Shown here: piece after piece, positions 45,350 to 54,773 of the stretch
How positions within the stretch are numbered: the stretch's first letter is position 1
Layout: each line of letters starts with the position of its first letter
Origin: Streptomyces kanamyceticus
GTDB taxonomy: Bacteria; Actinomycetota; Actinomycetes; Streptomycetales; Streptomycetaceae
NCBI RefSeq assembly: GCF_008704495.1
Contig: NZ_CP023699.1
Location: 6,634,001 to 6,698,000 of the forward strand
Reading direction: 5' to 3'
DNA: 64,000 nt
Notes under the pieces: generated by a model
The model's input: the letters and a program-made list of their open reading frames with translations, nothing else
What the model was told of the DNA's origin: nothing
Database searches by the model: none
Program-made: the position numbers and the translations under genes

Positions 45350-46482
45350 TCGTGTCCGGGGGGTCCGGGGCTCCGGGTGGGGAGCCTGAGCACCACGGTC
45401 GTTCCCTCGCCCGCCGCGCCGTGCAGGGCGATCTGCCCGTCGTGCAGCCGCACGGTGTCGCGGACGGTGGCGAGCCCGAGCCCGGTGCCCGGGTAGCCGC
45501 CGCGGCGGGCGTTGGGGGCGCGGACGAACTCGGTGAAGACCTCTTCCTGGAACTCCTTGGGGATGCCGATGCCGGTGTCGGCGACGGCGATCTCCCAGCC
45601 GCTGCCGTCCGGCTCGGCGTAGGGATGGGCGGAGACGGTGACGGTGCCGCCGGGTGGGGTGAACTTCACGGCGTTGTCGAGCAGCGCGGCCAGCGCGTTC
45701 TCCAGCTGGCCGCGGTCGGCGTAGGCGGGCGGGCCCGCCTCGTGGTCGTGGGCGAGGAAGATCTCCGCGGCCTCCGCGCGCGGCAGCAGTTCGCCCGTGA
45801 GGCGCCCGAGGAGCCGGGCCATGTCCACGCGCGCGTACGTCGTCTGCCCGTGGGCGCCCGCCGTCGTCGAGGCGTGCAGGAGCCCGTCGACCATCTCCTG
45901 CATCCGGTGCGCGTTGCGCTGGATGGTGTCCAGGTAGGTGCTCTGGGTGGGGGAGAGCGGACCGGCCGACGGCGGTGTGAGCAGTTCGCAGAAGCTGAGG
46001 ATCGTGGCGAGCGGGGTGCGCAGCTCGTGCGAGGCGCGGGCGGTGAACTCGGCGCGTTCGCGGGCGAGTTCCCCCAGGGTGTGGACGTGCCGCCGCAGGT
46101 CGTTCTCGCGGCGGCGCTGGTCGGTGACGTCCCAGACGAGCCAGAGGACGCCGACGTGTTCGCCGTCCACGTCGATCGCTCTGCGGCTGGTCCTGGTGAC
46201 CCGGCCGTCGAGGAACCGGAACTCGGCCGTCCGGGGGAAGTGGCGCCGGTTGAGCTGGCGCAGGGCGGTGCTGCCCGAGGGCAGCTGCTCCGCGACGGCG
46301 TCGGCGAGCGGCCCGATCGGCGCGCCCGGTGAGGTGTCGACGTCCTGCAGCCGGGCCAGCTCGATGAGCCGCTGGTTGACGGCGACCACCCGGTTGTCCG
46401 AGCCGACCAGGAGCGCCCCCTCGGGCACCGCCATGAGCAGGGCTTCGGCGACCCGCGAGGTCAGCCTCAGGTTCCGGGGCAC
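45346..46482 (-). CDS. PAS-containing sensor histidine kinase (no membrane segment)
   Basis: A 378-residue kinase. A PAS/PAC domain (about residues 10-125: ALLVGSDNRVVAVNQRLIELA, with the PAC end VWDVTDQRRREN) precedes HisKA with ASHELRTPL and a HATPase domain with LLDNAVKF, DTGIGIP and GTGLGLA. No transmembrane helix is visible, so it is cytosolic or works through the upstream membrane protein. GTG 46482 was chosen because it follows the stop of that gene by 10 bp and has AGGG eight bases before it; the frame runs further upstream only as a shadow. Confidence 0.88.
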   Translation of the reverse strand: MPRNLRLTSRVAEALLMAVPEGALLVGSDNRVVAVNQRLIELARLQDVDTSPGAPIGPLADAVAEQLPSGSTALRQLNRRHFPRTAEFRFLDGRVTRTSRRAIDVDGEHVGVLWLVWDVTDQRRRENDLRRHVHTLGELARERAEFTARASHELRTPLATILSFCELLTPPSAGPLSPTQSTYLDTIQRNAHRMQEMVDGLLHASTTAGAHGQTTYARVDMARLLGRLTGELLPRAEAAEIFLAHDHEAGPPAYADRGQLENALAALLDNAVKFTPPGGTVTVSAHPYAEPDGSGWEIAVADTGIGIPKEFQEEVFTEFVRAPNARRGGYPGTGLGLATVRDTVRLHDGQIALHGAAGEGTTVVLRLPTRSPGPPGHE

Positions 46483-46492
46483 GGGCGCGGCC

Positions 46493-47131
46493 CTATCGGA
46501 CCGGGTCCGCGACGGTCTCGGCGGCCTGCGCCGGGACCGGGCGGCCGAGCGGTCCCTGCGCGGCGGGAGGCGGCGGTGCGAAGGCGAGCCCGAGCCGCTC
46601 CAGCTCGGCGGCGGCCAGCGCGTCCAGGGTCTCCGGGTCACCGTGCCGCCAGCCCCAGGCGAGGCTGCCCGGCGTCGCGTCAGGGATCTCCGACGCGGTC
46701 AGGGCGACCTCGTCGAGCGGCCTGAGCAGCGAGCGCAGGGCGAGCAGTTCACGGCCGTCGTCACAGGTGGCGAGGTCCCTCGCGGCGCCCGCCTGCCGGA
46801 TCCAGCGCAGCCGCCGGGGCAGCCAGAGGACGAGGACGAGCGCGACGGGTACGACGAAGAGGGCGACGGCGCCGACGGCCACCGCGCTCCTGACGGCCAC
46901 CGGGTCCATCGCGTCGACGGCACCCGCCACGCGTCGCAGCGCGGTGTCGGCGCGCCCGCCGATCAGGGGCAGCGGCCTGCTGTGCTCCTTGAGGGCGCGG
47001 GGGAGTGCGAGCAGACAGGCCAGCCGGTACGCGATGACCGCGGCGGTGGCCCACAGCGCGGTCCACAGGAGCACACCGGCGTCACCGGCGAGCTGATGGG
47101 TCCGCCTGGCGGAGTTCTGGGCATACCACAT
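46493..47131 (-). CDS. two-helix membrane protein, first gene of the two-component operon
   Basis: A 212-residue protein starting MWYAQNSARRTHQL. Two hydrophobic helices (about 18-43 and 83-107: GAVALFVVPVALVLVLWLP) flank an external loop of about 40 residues. The cytosolic C-terminal half of about 100 residues contains ALRSLLRPLDEVALTASEIPD. No known domain is recognised. It lies 10 bp before the PAS kinase start, which suggests it is a membrane sensor or accessory partner of that soluble kinase. It is divergent from the NarL-type kinase. Confidence 0.72.
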   Translation of the reverse strand: MWYAQNSARRTHQLAGDAGVLLWTALWATAAVIAYRLACLLALPRALKEHSRPLPLIGGRADTALRRVAGAVDAMDPVAVRSAVAVGAVALFVVPVALVLVLWLPRRLRWIRQAGAARDLATCDDGRELLALRSLLRPLDEVALTASEIPDATPGSLAWGWRHGDPETLDALAAAELERLGLAFAPPPPAAQGPLGRPVPAQAAETVADPVR

Positions 47132-47278
47132 GGTCCGATTTGACCCCCGGTGCGGCCCCGTGCCGGTCAGCCGCGCCGTACGTACGCCCGTTGTGGCGAT
47201 GCCCGGCCAAAGCGGAGCAGTGCCGCAAATCACCAAATCCAGGACGTTGGTCCGGTGAAACGGGCCGAAAGACCTTGG

Positions 47279-48451
47279 ATGATGGAAGACATGCGCAACC
47301 TGCCCGTCGCCCAGGCGATCCGCCAGGCGACGGCAACGGCCGGTCGCCTCGCGGGGCGCTGGGCGCAGGCGCCGCGCGCGCTCGACGTGCTCACGGCCCT
47401 GAGCGCGTTCGCCCTGATGAGCCTGGACGTGCCGGGCCTCGCCGAGGCGGACAACTCGCTGAACGGGCCGCTCGCCGCCCTGGCCCTCGCGGTCGGCGCG
47501 GCCTCGCTGCTCATGCGGCGCGGGGCGCCCTGGCTGACGTACCTCGTCTCGCTGTTCTTCCTCGGCTGGCTGCACGAGCTGACGCTCGCGCAGTTCGCGC
47601 TCTACTCCCTGGGCCGCTACCGGGGCCGTCGCGCGGGGGCGCTCGGCGTCATCGGGTACGTGGCGTTCGCCTACGTGATGTTCAACCAGCCCGGCTGGCC
47701 CGCGCACCGCGGGGACACGCTCAGCTCGTTCCTCAGCCTGGTCGTCCCGATCGGCGTGCTCGCGGCGGGCGTGGGCGTCGCGGCGAACCGGCGGGACCTG
47801 GTGCACGCGCTTGAGGCGCAGCGCGCGGAGACCGACACGCTGCACGCCGTCCAGCAGGAGCGCGCCCGCATCGCGCGCGACGTGCACGACTTCGTCGGGC
47901 GCGAACTGACGCTGCTCAGCGTGCGCTCGCAGGTCCTCGCGCGCCGGGCCGCGGACGGGCCCTTCGAGGACGGCTTCGAGGAACTCTCGGAGACGGCGCG
48001 CAGCGCGCACCGCATGCTCAACGAGATCATCGTGCAGCGCGGCTGCGACGGCAGCCCCACGCCCGGGCTCGACGCGCTCCCCGACCTCGCCGAGCGCAGC
48101 GGCCGGGCGGGCAGCCCCGTGGAACTCCTGATCGACGGCGCGGCCCACCGCCTCTCACCGCTGCGCCAGGCCGCGGTGCACCGCGTGGTCCAGGAGTGCC
48201 TGACCAACGCCGCCAAGCACGCACCCGGCCAGCCCGTCTCCGTCCGCGTGGAGGTCTCGGGCGGCCACCTGGCCATCACGGTCCGCAACGCCCTGCCCGC
48301 GACGGCCCCCACGTCCACACCGGTCTCCGCGGGCACGGGCACGACGGGCATGGCGGAGCGGATCCGCGCGGTGGGCGGAATGTTCTCGGCGGGCGCACGC
48401 GCGGGCACGTACGAGGTATGGGCCCGCCTACCGGCAGGCGAACTGACCTGA
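47279..48451 (+). CDS. NarL-type sensor histidine kinase (HisKA_3), no adjacent regulator
   Basis: An about 390-residue kinase. Five or six membrane helices (about residues 25-160) are followed by a short coiled linker, HisKA_3 with ERARIARDVHDFVGREL, an N-box VVQECLTNAAKHAPG and a C-terminal GTTGMAERIRAVGG segment. Asp and Phe replace residues of the usual ELHD-VVGH block but the phospho-His is kept. The exact start is uncertain: GTG 47255 and ATG 47279, 47282 and 47291 are in frame. No NarL-type response regulator is next to it, so it is an orphan kinase here. Confidence 0.85.
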   Translation: MMEDMRNLPVAQAIRQATATAGRLAGRWAQAPRALDVLTALSAFALMSLDVPGLAEADNSLNGPLAALALAVGAASLLMRRGAPWLTYLVSLFFLGWLHELTLAQFALYSLGRYRGRRAGALGVIGYVAFAYVMFNQPGWPAHRGDTLSSFLSLVVPIGVLAAGVGVAANRRDLVHALEAQRAETDTLHAVQQERARIARDVHDFVGRELTLLSVRSQVLARRAADGPFEDGFEELSETARSAHRMLNEIIVQRGCDGSPTPGLDALPDLAERSGRAGSPVELLIDGAAHRLSPLRQAAVHRVVQECLTNAAKHAPGQPVSVRVEVSGGHLAITVRNALPATAPTSTPVSAGTGTTGMAERIRAVGGMFSAGARAGTYEVWARLPAGELT

Positions 48452-48484
48452 CGCACCCCCCCCGGGCCGAGGTCGGGCCCCGTA

Positions 48485-48526
48485 GGGGCGCGGGGAACTG
48501 CGCGCCCAGCCACGACGAACCCGCAG
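48485..48526 (+). repeat. dispersed intergenic repeat, family B, copy 6
   Basis: GGGGCGCGGGGAACTGCGCG followed by CCCAGCCACGACGAACCCGC, about 34 bp after the orphan kinase. Confidence 0.87.
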
Positions 48527-48580
48527 ACGCACGGGGAACGGCGCGATCTCCTGAACGTCCGGGCCGGGACGGCTGGGCCA

Positions 48581-48632
48581 GGGGCGCGGGGAACTGCGCG
48601 CCCAGCCACAACGAACCCGCAGAAGCCCCACG
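48581..48632 (+). repeat. dispersed intergenic repeat, family B, copy 7
   Basis: A near-exact second copy of the element at 48485, in the same orientation, just before the convergent Mbl-like gene. The 54 bp between the copies include a partial ACGGGGAACGGCGCGATC remnant. Confidence 0.87.
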
Positions 48633-48664
48633 ACAGCCCCATGCCAGCCAAGCCAGCGCAGCGC

Positions 48665-49681
48665 CTACGCCGCGGACATCACCCGCTCCAACCCATCAAA
48701 GTCCTCAACACACTTCCCGCACCCCATCGCCACGCTGTCCAGCGGATCCTCGGCCACGAACACGGGGATCCCGGTGGCGGAGGCCAGCCGCAGGTCCAGC
48801 CCCGGAAGCAACGCACCCCCGCCCGTCAGGACGATCCCGTGCTCCATGATGTCGCCGGACAGCTCCGGCGGGCACTCCTCCAGGGTCGTCTTCACGGCCG
48901 CGATGATCTGCTCGACGGGCTCGTCGAGCGCGGTCCGCACCTCACGTGCCGTCAGGTCGAGCGTCTTCGGCAGCCCGCCCACCTTCTCCCGGCCCCGCAC
49001 GGTGAACGTCCGCATCTCCAGGGCGTCCTCGCCCGGCACCGGCCACGCCGACCCGATGCCGACCTTGATGTCCTCGGCGGTGCGCTCGCCGATGAGCAGC
49101 GCGTGCTCCTTGCGGACGAAGTCGGTGATGGCCGCGTCGAGCCGGTCGCCGCCCACCCGCAGCGACTGGGCCGTGACGATGCCACCCAGGGAGATCACCG
49201 CGACCTCCGTCGTGCCGCCGCCGATGTCGACGACCATCGACCCGCGGGGCTCGGCGACGGGCAGGCCCGCGCCGATCGCCGCCGCCATCGGCTCCTCGAC
49301 CAGGTGCACGGCCCGCGCCCCGGCCCGCTGCGAGGCGTGCACGATCGCGCGCCGCTCGACGGGCGTGACGCCGCTCGGTACGCAGACGACCATGCGCGTA
49401 CGGGGGCGGCGGCCAGGCACGGCCTTGCGCACGAAGTGCCGGATCAGCTCCTCGGCGGCTTCGTAGTCACTGATCACGCCGTCGCGCAGCGGGCGGATGG
49501 CGGTGATGGACCCGGGCGTCCGCCCGATGGTCTCCTTGGCCTCCGCCCCCACGGCGAGCACCCCGCTCTTGCCGCCCTTGTCCGCCCGTACGGCGACCAC
49601 CGACGGCTCGTTGAGCACGATCCCCTTGCCGCGCACATAGAGGAGGGTGTTCGCAGTGCCGAGGTCGATACCTATGTCCAT
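48665..49681 (-). CDS. MreB/Mbl-like bacterial actin (second copy)
   Basis: A 338-residue actin-family cytoskeletal ATPase beginning [18 protein letters not shown]. It has the phosphate-1 loop DLGTANT, the phosphate-2 block [18 protein letters not shown] and the adenosine motif [15 protein letters not shown]. It is clearly similar to MreB at 52617 but lacks the N-terminal MSFIGRDM extension and is more diverged, like the Mbl-type paralog of Streptomyces. It may assist spore-wall synthesis. The ribosome site is weak. It is divergent from folC. Confidence 0.93.
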   Translation of the reverse strand: MDIGIDLGTANTLLYVRGKGIVLNEPSVVAVRADKGGKSGVLAVGAEAKETIGRTPGSITAIRPLRDGVISDYEAAEELIRHFVRKAVPGRRPRTRMVVCVPSGVTPVERRAIVHASQRAGARAVHLVEEPMAAAIGAGLPVAEPRGSMVVDIGGGTTEVAVISLGGIVTAQSLRVGGDRLDAAITDFVRKEHALLIGERTAEDIKVGIGSAWPVPGEDALEMRTFTVRGREKVGGLPKTLDLTAREVRTALDEPVEQIIAAVKTTLEECPPELSGDIMEHGIVLTGGGALLPGLDLRLASATGIPVFVAEDPLDSVAMGCGKCVEDFDGLERVMSAA

Positions 49682-49812
49682 GATCGCCAAGTTTGCCCGG
49701 TGGCCTCCCGAAGCGGAGGGACCAAGGTCCCGAAACGGGCGGGGCGAAGGTCCCGACGAAGGTCCCGGACCGCGAGGGGGCGGTCCGAGCCGCGAGTGTC
49801 GGTGCCGCTCCG

Positions 49813-49828
49813 TAGACTGGCGTACGTG
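49813..49828 (+). promoter_or_regulatory. leaderless promoter of folC
   Basis: TAGACT (49813-49818) stands seven bases before the GTG start at 49826, with no ribosome site between. The layout equals that at valS. Confidence 0.55.
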
Positions 49829-51367
49829 AGTGACCTCCCCCCGCGCGACGACGACCGCAATCCGACCGACCCCACCGACGACGCCGACTCCGCCGACGCC
49901 TTCGAGGACATCGTCGAAGCCGAGACGGACCGAGACCCCGACCTCGCGGTGATCGAGGCGGGCAGCCGCACCCTGCGCACCCAGGCGGGTCCGCCGCAGG
50001 GCGACATCCCCGCGCGCCCCACCGACCCGGAGGTGGACAGGGCGCTGCGCGAGGTCGAGGCGGAGCTCGCGGACCGCTGGGGCGAGACGAAGCTGGAGCC
50101 GTCCGTCAGCCGCATCGCCGCGCTGATGGACGTGCTCGGCGAGCCCCAGCGCGCGTACCCCTCGATCCACATCACGGGGACGAACGGCAAGACGTCCACG
50201 GCCCGCATGATCGAGGCGCTGTTCGCCGCCTTCGACCTGCGCACCGGCCGTTACACCTCGCCCCACGTCCAGTCGATCACCGAGCGCATCAGCCTGGACG
50301 GCGCCCCCATCGAGGCCGAGCGCTTCGTGGAGACGTACAACGACATCAAGCCGTACGTGGAGATGGTCGACTCCCAGCAGGAGTACCGCCTCTCCTTCTT
50401 CGAGGTGCTCACGGGCATGGCGTACGCGGCCTTCGCGGACGCCCCCGTGGACGTGGCCGTCGTCGAGGTCGGCATGGGCGGCAGCTGGGACGCGACGAAC
50501 GTGATCGACGGCTCGGTCGCCGTCGTCACCCCCATCGACCTGGACCACACGGACCGCCTGGGCTCCACGCCCGGCGAGATCGCCACCGAGAAGTCCGGCA
50601 TCATCAAGCCGGACGCGACGGTGATCATGGCCCAGCAGCCGGTGGACGCCGCGCAGGTGCTCCTGAAGAAGGCCGTCGAGGTCGACGCGACGGTCGCCCG
50701 CGAGGGCCTCGAGTTCGGCGTGGTGGCCCGTCAGGTCGCGGTCGGCGGCCAGCTCCTGACGCTGCGCGGCCTCGGCGGGGAGTACGAAGAGGTCTTCCTG
50801 CCGCTGCACGGCGAGCACATGGCGCACAACGCGGCGGTGGCGCTCGCCGCGGTCGAGGCGTTCTTCGGCATCGGCTCGCAGCACGCGCGGCCGCTGGACA
50901 TCGAGACCATCCGCAAGGCGTTCGCCACGGTCACCTCGCCGGGCCGCCTGGAGGTCGTGCGCCGCTCGCCGACCATCGTCCTGGACGCCGCGCACAACCC
51001 CGCGGGCGCCCGCGCCACCGCCGCCGCGATCAGCGAGGTCTTCGACTTCAGCAACCTGATCGGCGTGGTCGGCGCGAGCGAGGGCAAGGACATGAAGGGG
51101 CTGCTCGAAGCCTTCGAGCCGATCTTCGCCGAGGTCGTCATCACGCAGAACACCAGCCACCGCGCGATGGACGCGGACACGCTGGCCGCGCTCGCCGTCG
51201 AGGTCTTCGGCGACGACCGCGTCCAGGTCGAGCCGCGCCTGCCGGACGCCCTGGAGGCGGCGATCACCCTCGCCGAGGAAGAGGGCGAGTACGCGGGCGG
51301 CGGCGTCCTGGTCACCGGCTCCGTCATCACGGTCGGCGAGGCCCGACTGCTCCTGGGGAGGGGCTGA
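49826..51367 (+). CDS. folC: bifunctional folylpolyglutamate synthase / dihydrofolate synthase
   Basis: A 513-residue Mur-ligase-like enzyme adding glutamate to folates. A disordered acidic N-terminus of about 75 residues (DDADSADAFEDIVEAETD) is an actinobacterial addition. The P-loop GTNGKTSTARMIEALF, GMGGSWDATNVID, the DLDHTDRLG block and the HNPAGARA region are all present. The GTG at 49826 fits a leaderless promoter. The DUF4233 membrane-protein gene follows after 5 bp, so the two are cotranscribed. Confidence 0.95.
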   Translation: MSDLPPRDDDRNPTDPTDDADSADAFEDIVEAETDRDPDLAVIEAGSRTLRTQAGPPQGDIPARPTDPEVDRALREVEAELADRWGETKLEPSVSRIAALMDVLGEPQRAYPSIHITGTNGKTSTARMIEALFAAFDLRTGRYTSPHVQSITERISLDGAPIEAERFVETYNDIKPYVEMVDSQQEYRLSFFEVLTGMAYAAFADAPVDVAVVEVGMGGSWDATNVIDGSVAVVTPIDLDHTDRLGSTPGEIATEKSGIIKPDATVIMAQQPVDAAQVLLKKAVEVDATVAREGLEFGVVARQVAVGGQLLTLRGLGGEYEEVFLPLHGEHMAHNAAVALAAVEAFFGIGSQHARPLDIETIRKAFATVTSPGRLEVVRRSPTIVLDAAHNPAGARATAAAISEVFDFSNLIGVVGASEGKDMKGLLEAFEPIFAEVVITQNTSHRAMDADTLAALAVEVFGDDRVQVEPRLPDALEAAITLAEEEGEYAGGGVLVTGSVITVGEARLLLGRG

Positions 51368-51372
51368 CACCT

Positions 51373-51717
51373 GTGCGTACGCTCTGCGCTTCGACGCTGA
51401 TCGGCGAGTTCTTCATCATCGGCTTCGCCGGTCTGGTCGCCATGAAGGACCCGGACCTGACCATGGGCACGGTCTGGACGGTCAGCGGCATCGCGATGCT
51501 CCTGTGCGTGCTGCTGTGCGGCGTGATCACCCGGCCCGGCGGGGTACAGCTCGGCTGGGCCCTGCAGATCGCGCTGATCGCGAGCGGGTTCGTGGTGCCG
51601 ACGATGTTCTTCATGGGGGCGGTGTTCGCCGCCCTGTGGTGGGCGTCGGTGCACTTCGGGCGCAAGATCGACGAGGCGAAGGCCAGGTTCGCCGCACAGG
51701 CTGCGGAGACTGCTTGA
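51373..51717 (+). CDS. DUF4233 membrane protein
   Basis: A 114-residue protein with four short helices (LIGEFFIIGFAGLVAM, TVWTVSGIAMLLCVLLCG, GWALQIALIASGFVVP, FFMGAVFAALWWASV) and a basic C-terminal tail. This family sits between folC and ndk throughout the actinomycetes and has no known function. The GTG start lies five bases after the folC stop, so it is translated from the folC message. Confidence 0.88.
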   Translation: MRTLCASTLIGEFFIIGFAGLVAMKDPDLTMGTVWTVSGIAMLLCVLLCGVITRPGGVQLGWALQIALIASGFVVPTMFFMGAVFAALWWASVHFGRKIDEAKARFAAQAAETA

Positions 51718-51754
51718 CGCCGCGGTTCCGGCTGGTCGGCACGGGGGGGCTGTG

Positions 51755-51802
51755 CCCACCCTTCCCCAAGCTCTCGACTCCGCTCGAGCAGGGGAGGCCC
51801 CA
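51755..51802 (+). repeat. dispersed Streptomyces repeat, family C (CCTTCCCCAAGCTCTCG)
   Basis: CCCACCCTTCCCCAAGCTCT followed by CGACTCCGCTCGAGCAGGGG and AGGCCCC. I recognise this as a widely dispersed Streptomyces intergenic element containing a CTCGA-centred dyad. It lies between the DUF4233 gene and ndk. Confidence 0.8.
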
Positions 51803-51899
51803 CACGCCCCGCGGAACATCTGCCCACAGCAGGTCGGTATCGTGCGGCCCATCCCTCGTGATCTCGTAAAGATCTTAAGAACACCTCTTGGAGCCGCAC

Positions 51900-52313
51900 A
51901 TGAGCCAGCGCACCCTCGTTCTCCTCAAGCCCGACGCCGTTCGTCGTGGTCTGGTCGGCGAGATCATCGGCCGGATCGAGCGCAAGGCGGGCTGGACGAT
52001 CTCCGCGCTGGAGCTGCGTTCGCTGGACCAGGACACCCTGGAGCAGCACTACGGCGAGCACAAGGGCAAGCCTTTCTACGAGCCGCTGGTCGCCTTCATG
52101 TCGTCCGGCCCCGTCGTCGCCCTCGTCGTCGAGGGCGAGCGGGTCATCGAGGGCGTGCGCGCGCTCGCCGGTCCGACCGATCCGATCGCCGCGGCGCCCG
52201 GTTCGATCCGCGGTGACTTCGGCTCCATCGTCCGGGAGAACCTGATCCACGCCTCGGACTCCGAGGAGTCCGCCGAGCGCGAGCTCAAGATCTTCTTCCC
52301 GGGTGTCGCGTAA
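51900..52313 (+). CDS. ndk: nucleoside diphosphate kinase
   Basis: A 137-residue enzyme equalising nucleoside triphosphate pools. It has the complete family pattern: RTLVLLKPDAVRRGLVGEII, GSIRGDFG and the phospho-His in the NLIHASDS motif. The ATG follows GGAG six bases upstream. The preceding 180 bp contain repeat C and probably its own promoter. A hairpin terminator (52366-52394) follows. Confidence 0.97.
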   Translation: MSQRTLVLLKPDAVRRGLVGEIIGRIERKAGWTISALELRSLDQDTLEQHYGEHKGKPFYEPLVAFMSSGPVVALVVEGERVIEGVRALAGPTDPIAAAPGSIRGDFGSIVRENLIHASDSEESAERELKIFFPGVA

Positions 52314-52365
52314 CCAGCTCGTATCGTCCACTGACACCGCGTCAGCGGCGCGCCGCCTCGACCAG

Positions 52366-52394
52366 GGACGGCCGGAGGAATTCGGCCGTCCTTT
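52366..52394 (+). terminator. ndk terminator
   Basis: GGACGGCCG and CGGCCGTCC form a 9-bp stem with an 8-base loop followed by TTT, 53 bp beyond the ndk stop. Confidence 0.8.
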
Positions 52395-52616
52395 GGCATA
52401 TGCACCCCAATTGGGGGAACCCGTGCCTCTGATGGCACGTCTCCAAGGGCGGGGCGGTACATCATCTGCTGACAATGGCGAAGACCCTCGCGCCGTCTTC
52501 GCGCGGCCGAGACTACGATGGAAGCCTCCACCGCCACACAGCACCCACCTCGCCTACCTAAAAAGCCCTTACACGCTCCACTAGGGAAGGCCAGACGCAT
52601 CCTCATGGGGAACAAC
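52395..52616 (+). promoter_or_regulatory. mreB leader and promoter region
   Basis: This stretch holds a 12-bp perfect palindrome, CCCCAATTGGGG (52405-52416), and a TACGAT hexamer near 52514 that could be a -10. A/T-rich sequence CCTAAAAAGCCCTTACACG precedes the start codon. In Streptomyces mreB is transcribed from several developmentally controlled promoters, and this length allows for that. Confidence 0.45.
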
Positions 52617-53636
<1,020 letters not shown>

Positions 53637-53674
53637 TCACGCGCGGATGACCTGACGCGAACACCCTTGACAGG

Positions 53675-53714
53675 GGTCCGCCGTACGAGTGCCTGCCACC
53701 TCGTGCGGCGGATC
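53675..53714 (+). terminator. attenuator-like hairpin between mreB and mreC
   Basis: GGTCCGCCGTACGAG (53675-53689) pairs, with two G-U pairs, with CTCGTGCGGCGGATC (53700-53714) around a 10-base loop. A TTGATATATAGG stretch just after it is unusually A/T-rich and may be a promoter for mreC. Confidence 0.55.
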
Positions 53715-53807
53715 GTTGATATATAGGCAAGGCAGAGGGATTCCCCAGACCCCCCGTGGGACGCGCAGATCTCACGGAATCCGATTGAGGAAGGCACGCC
53801 GCCGCAC

Positions 53808-54761
53808 GTGAGGGACACACGAGAGAGCCGGCTGCTCCTGGTGCTGCTGGTAGCCATCGCGTTCGCATTGATCACGGTGGACATCCGCGGCGGCGAGGAC
53901 TCACCGGTCGACGGTGCCCGCCAGGCCGCCGCCACCGTCTTCGGCCCGGTCGAGGAGGGTGTCTCCTCCGCCGTCGACCCGGTCGGCAACGCGATCGGCG
54001 CGGTCCGTGACTCCGGCGAGCGCCACAACCGCATCGCCGAACTGGAGCGCCAGAACGCCGCGTTGAAGGCGAAGCTCGGCAGCGACGACCGCAACCGCAG
54101 CCGCGTGCGGCAGCTCGACAGCATGCTGAAGAAGGCGGGCGCCGGACAGTACGGCATCAAGGGCGCGGAGGTCATCGGCATAGGAGCGGCCCAGGGCTTC
54201 TCCTGGACCGTCACCATCGACGCCGGCGCCAACGACGGACTCAAGCGTGACATGACCGTACTGAACGGCGAGGGCCTCGTCGGCCGCGTCACCACGGTCG
54301 GCCCCGACACCGCGACCGTCCTGCTCGCCAACGACCCCGACTTCACCGTCGGCACCCGCATGGAGAAGACCGACGAGCTCGGCTTCGCCACCGGACAGGG
54401 CGACCGCCCGCTCTCCGTCCAGCTGCTCAACGGCAAGGCCAAGGTCAAGAAGGGCGACCGCTTCGTCACCTTCGGCTCGCAGAAGGACAAGCCGTTCGTG
54501 CCCGGCGTACCGGTCGGCGAGGTCGTCCGCGTCGACCCCTCCGGCGGCGACCTCACCCGCAACGTCTACGTGAAGCCGTACGTCGGGTTCACCAAGCTCG
54601 ACATCGTCGGCGTCGTCGTCCAGGCACCCCGCGAGGACCCGCGGGACACGGTCCTGCCGCCCAAGCCCGCGAAGCCCAAGCCGACCCCGACGGTCACGGT
54701 CACGGCCACCCCGCCGGGCAAGCCCGAGGGCGAAGCCGCCGACAACGGCAACGAGCAGTAG
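53808..54761 (+). CDS. mreC: rod-shape-determining protein MreC
   Basis: A 317-residue bitopic protein. There is a basic start, one helix (LLLVLLVAIAFALITV, about 9-24), a periplasmic-side coiled coil (about 75-110: NRIAELERQNAALKAKLG), two beta-barrel lobes (about 120-270) and a Pro/Thr/Lys-rich tail (PKPTPTVTVTATPPGKPEGE). It links MreB with PBP2 and RodA. The GTG start is 171 bp after mreB; GAGGAAGG lies 13 bases upstream. Confidence 0.95.
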   Translation: MRDTRESRLLLVLLVAIAFALITVDIRGGEDSPVDGARQAAATVFGPVEEGVSSAVDPVGNAIGAVRDSGERHNRIAELERQNAALKAKLGSDDRNRSRVRQLDSMLKKAGAGQYGIKGAEVIGIGAAQGFSWTVTIDAGANDGLKRDMTVLNGEGLVGRVTTVGPDTATVLLANDPDFTVGTRMEKTDELGFATGQGDRPLSVQLLNGKAKVKKGDRFVTFGSQKDKPFVPGVPVGEVVRVDPSGGDLTRNVYVKPYVGFTKLDIVGVVVQAPREDPRDTVLPPKPAKPKPTPTVTVTATPPGKPEGEAADNGNEQ

Positions 54762-54773
54762 GAGACCGGACCC

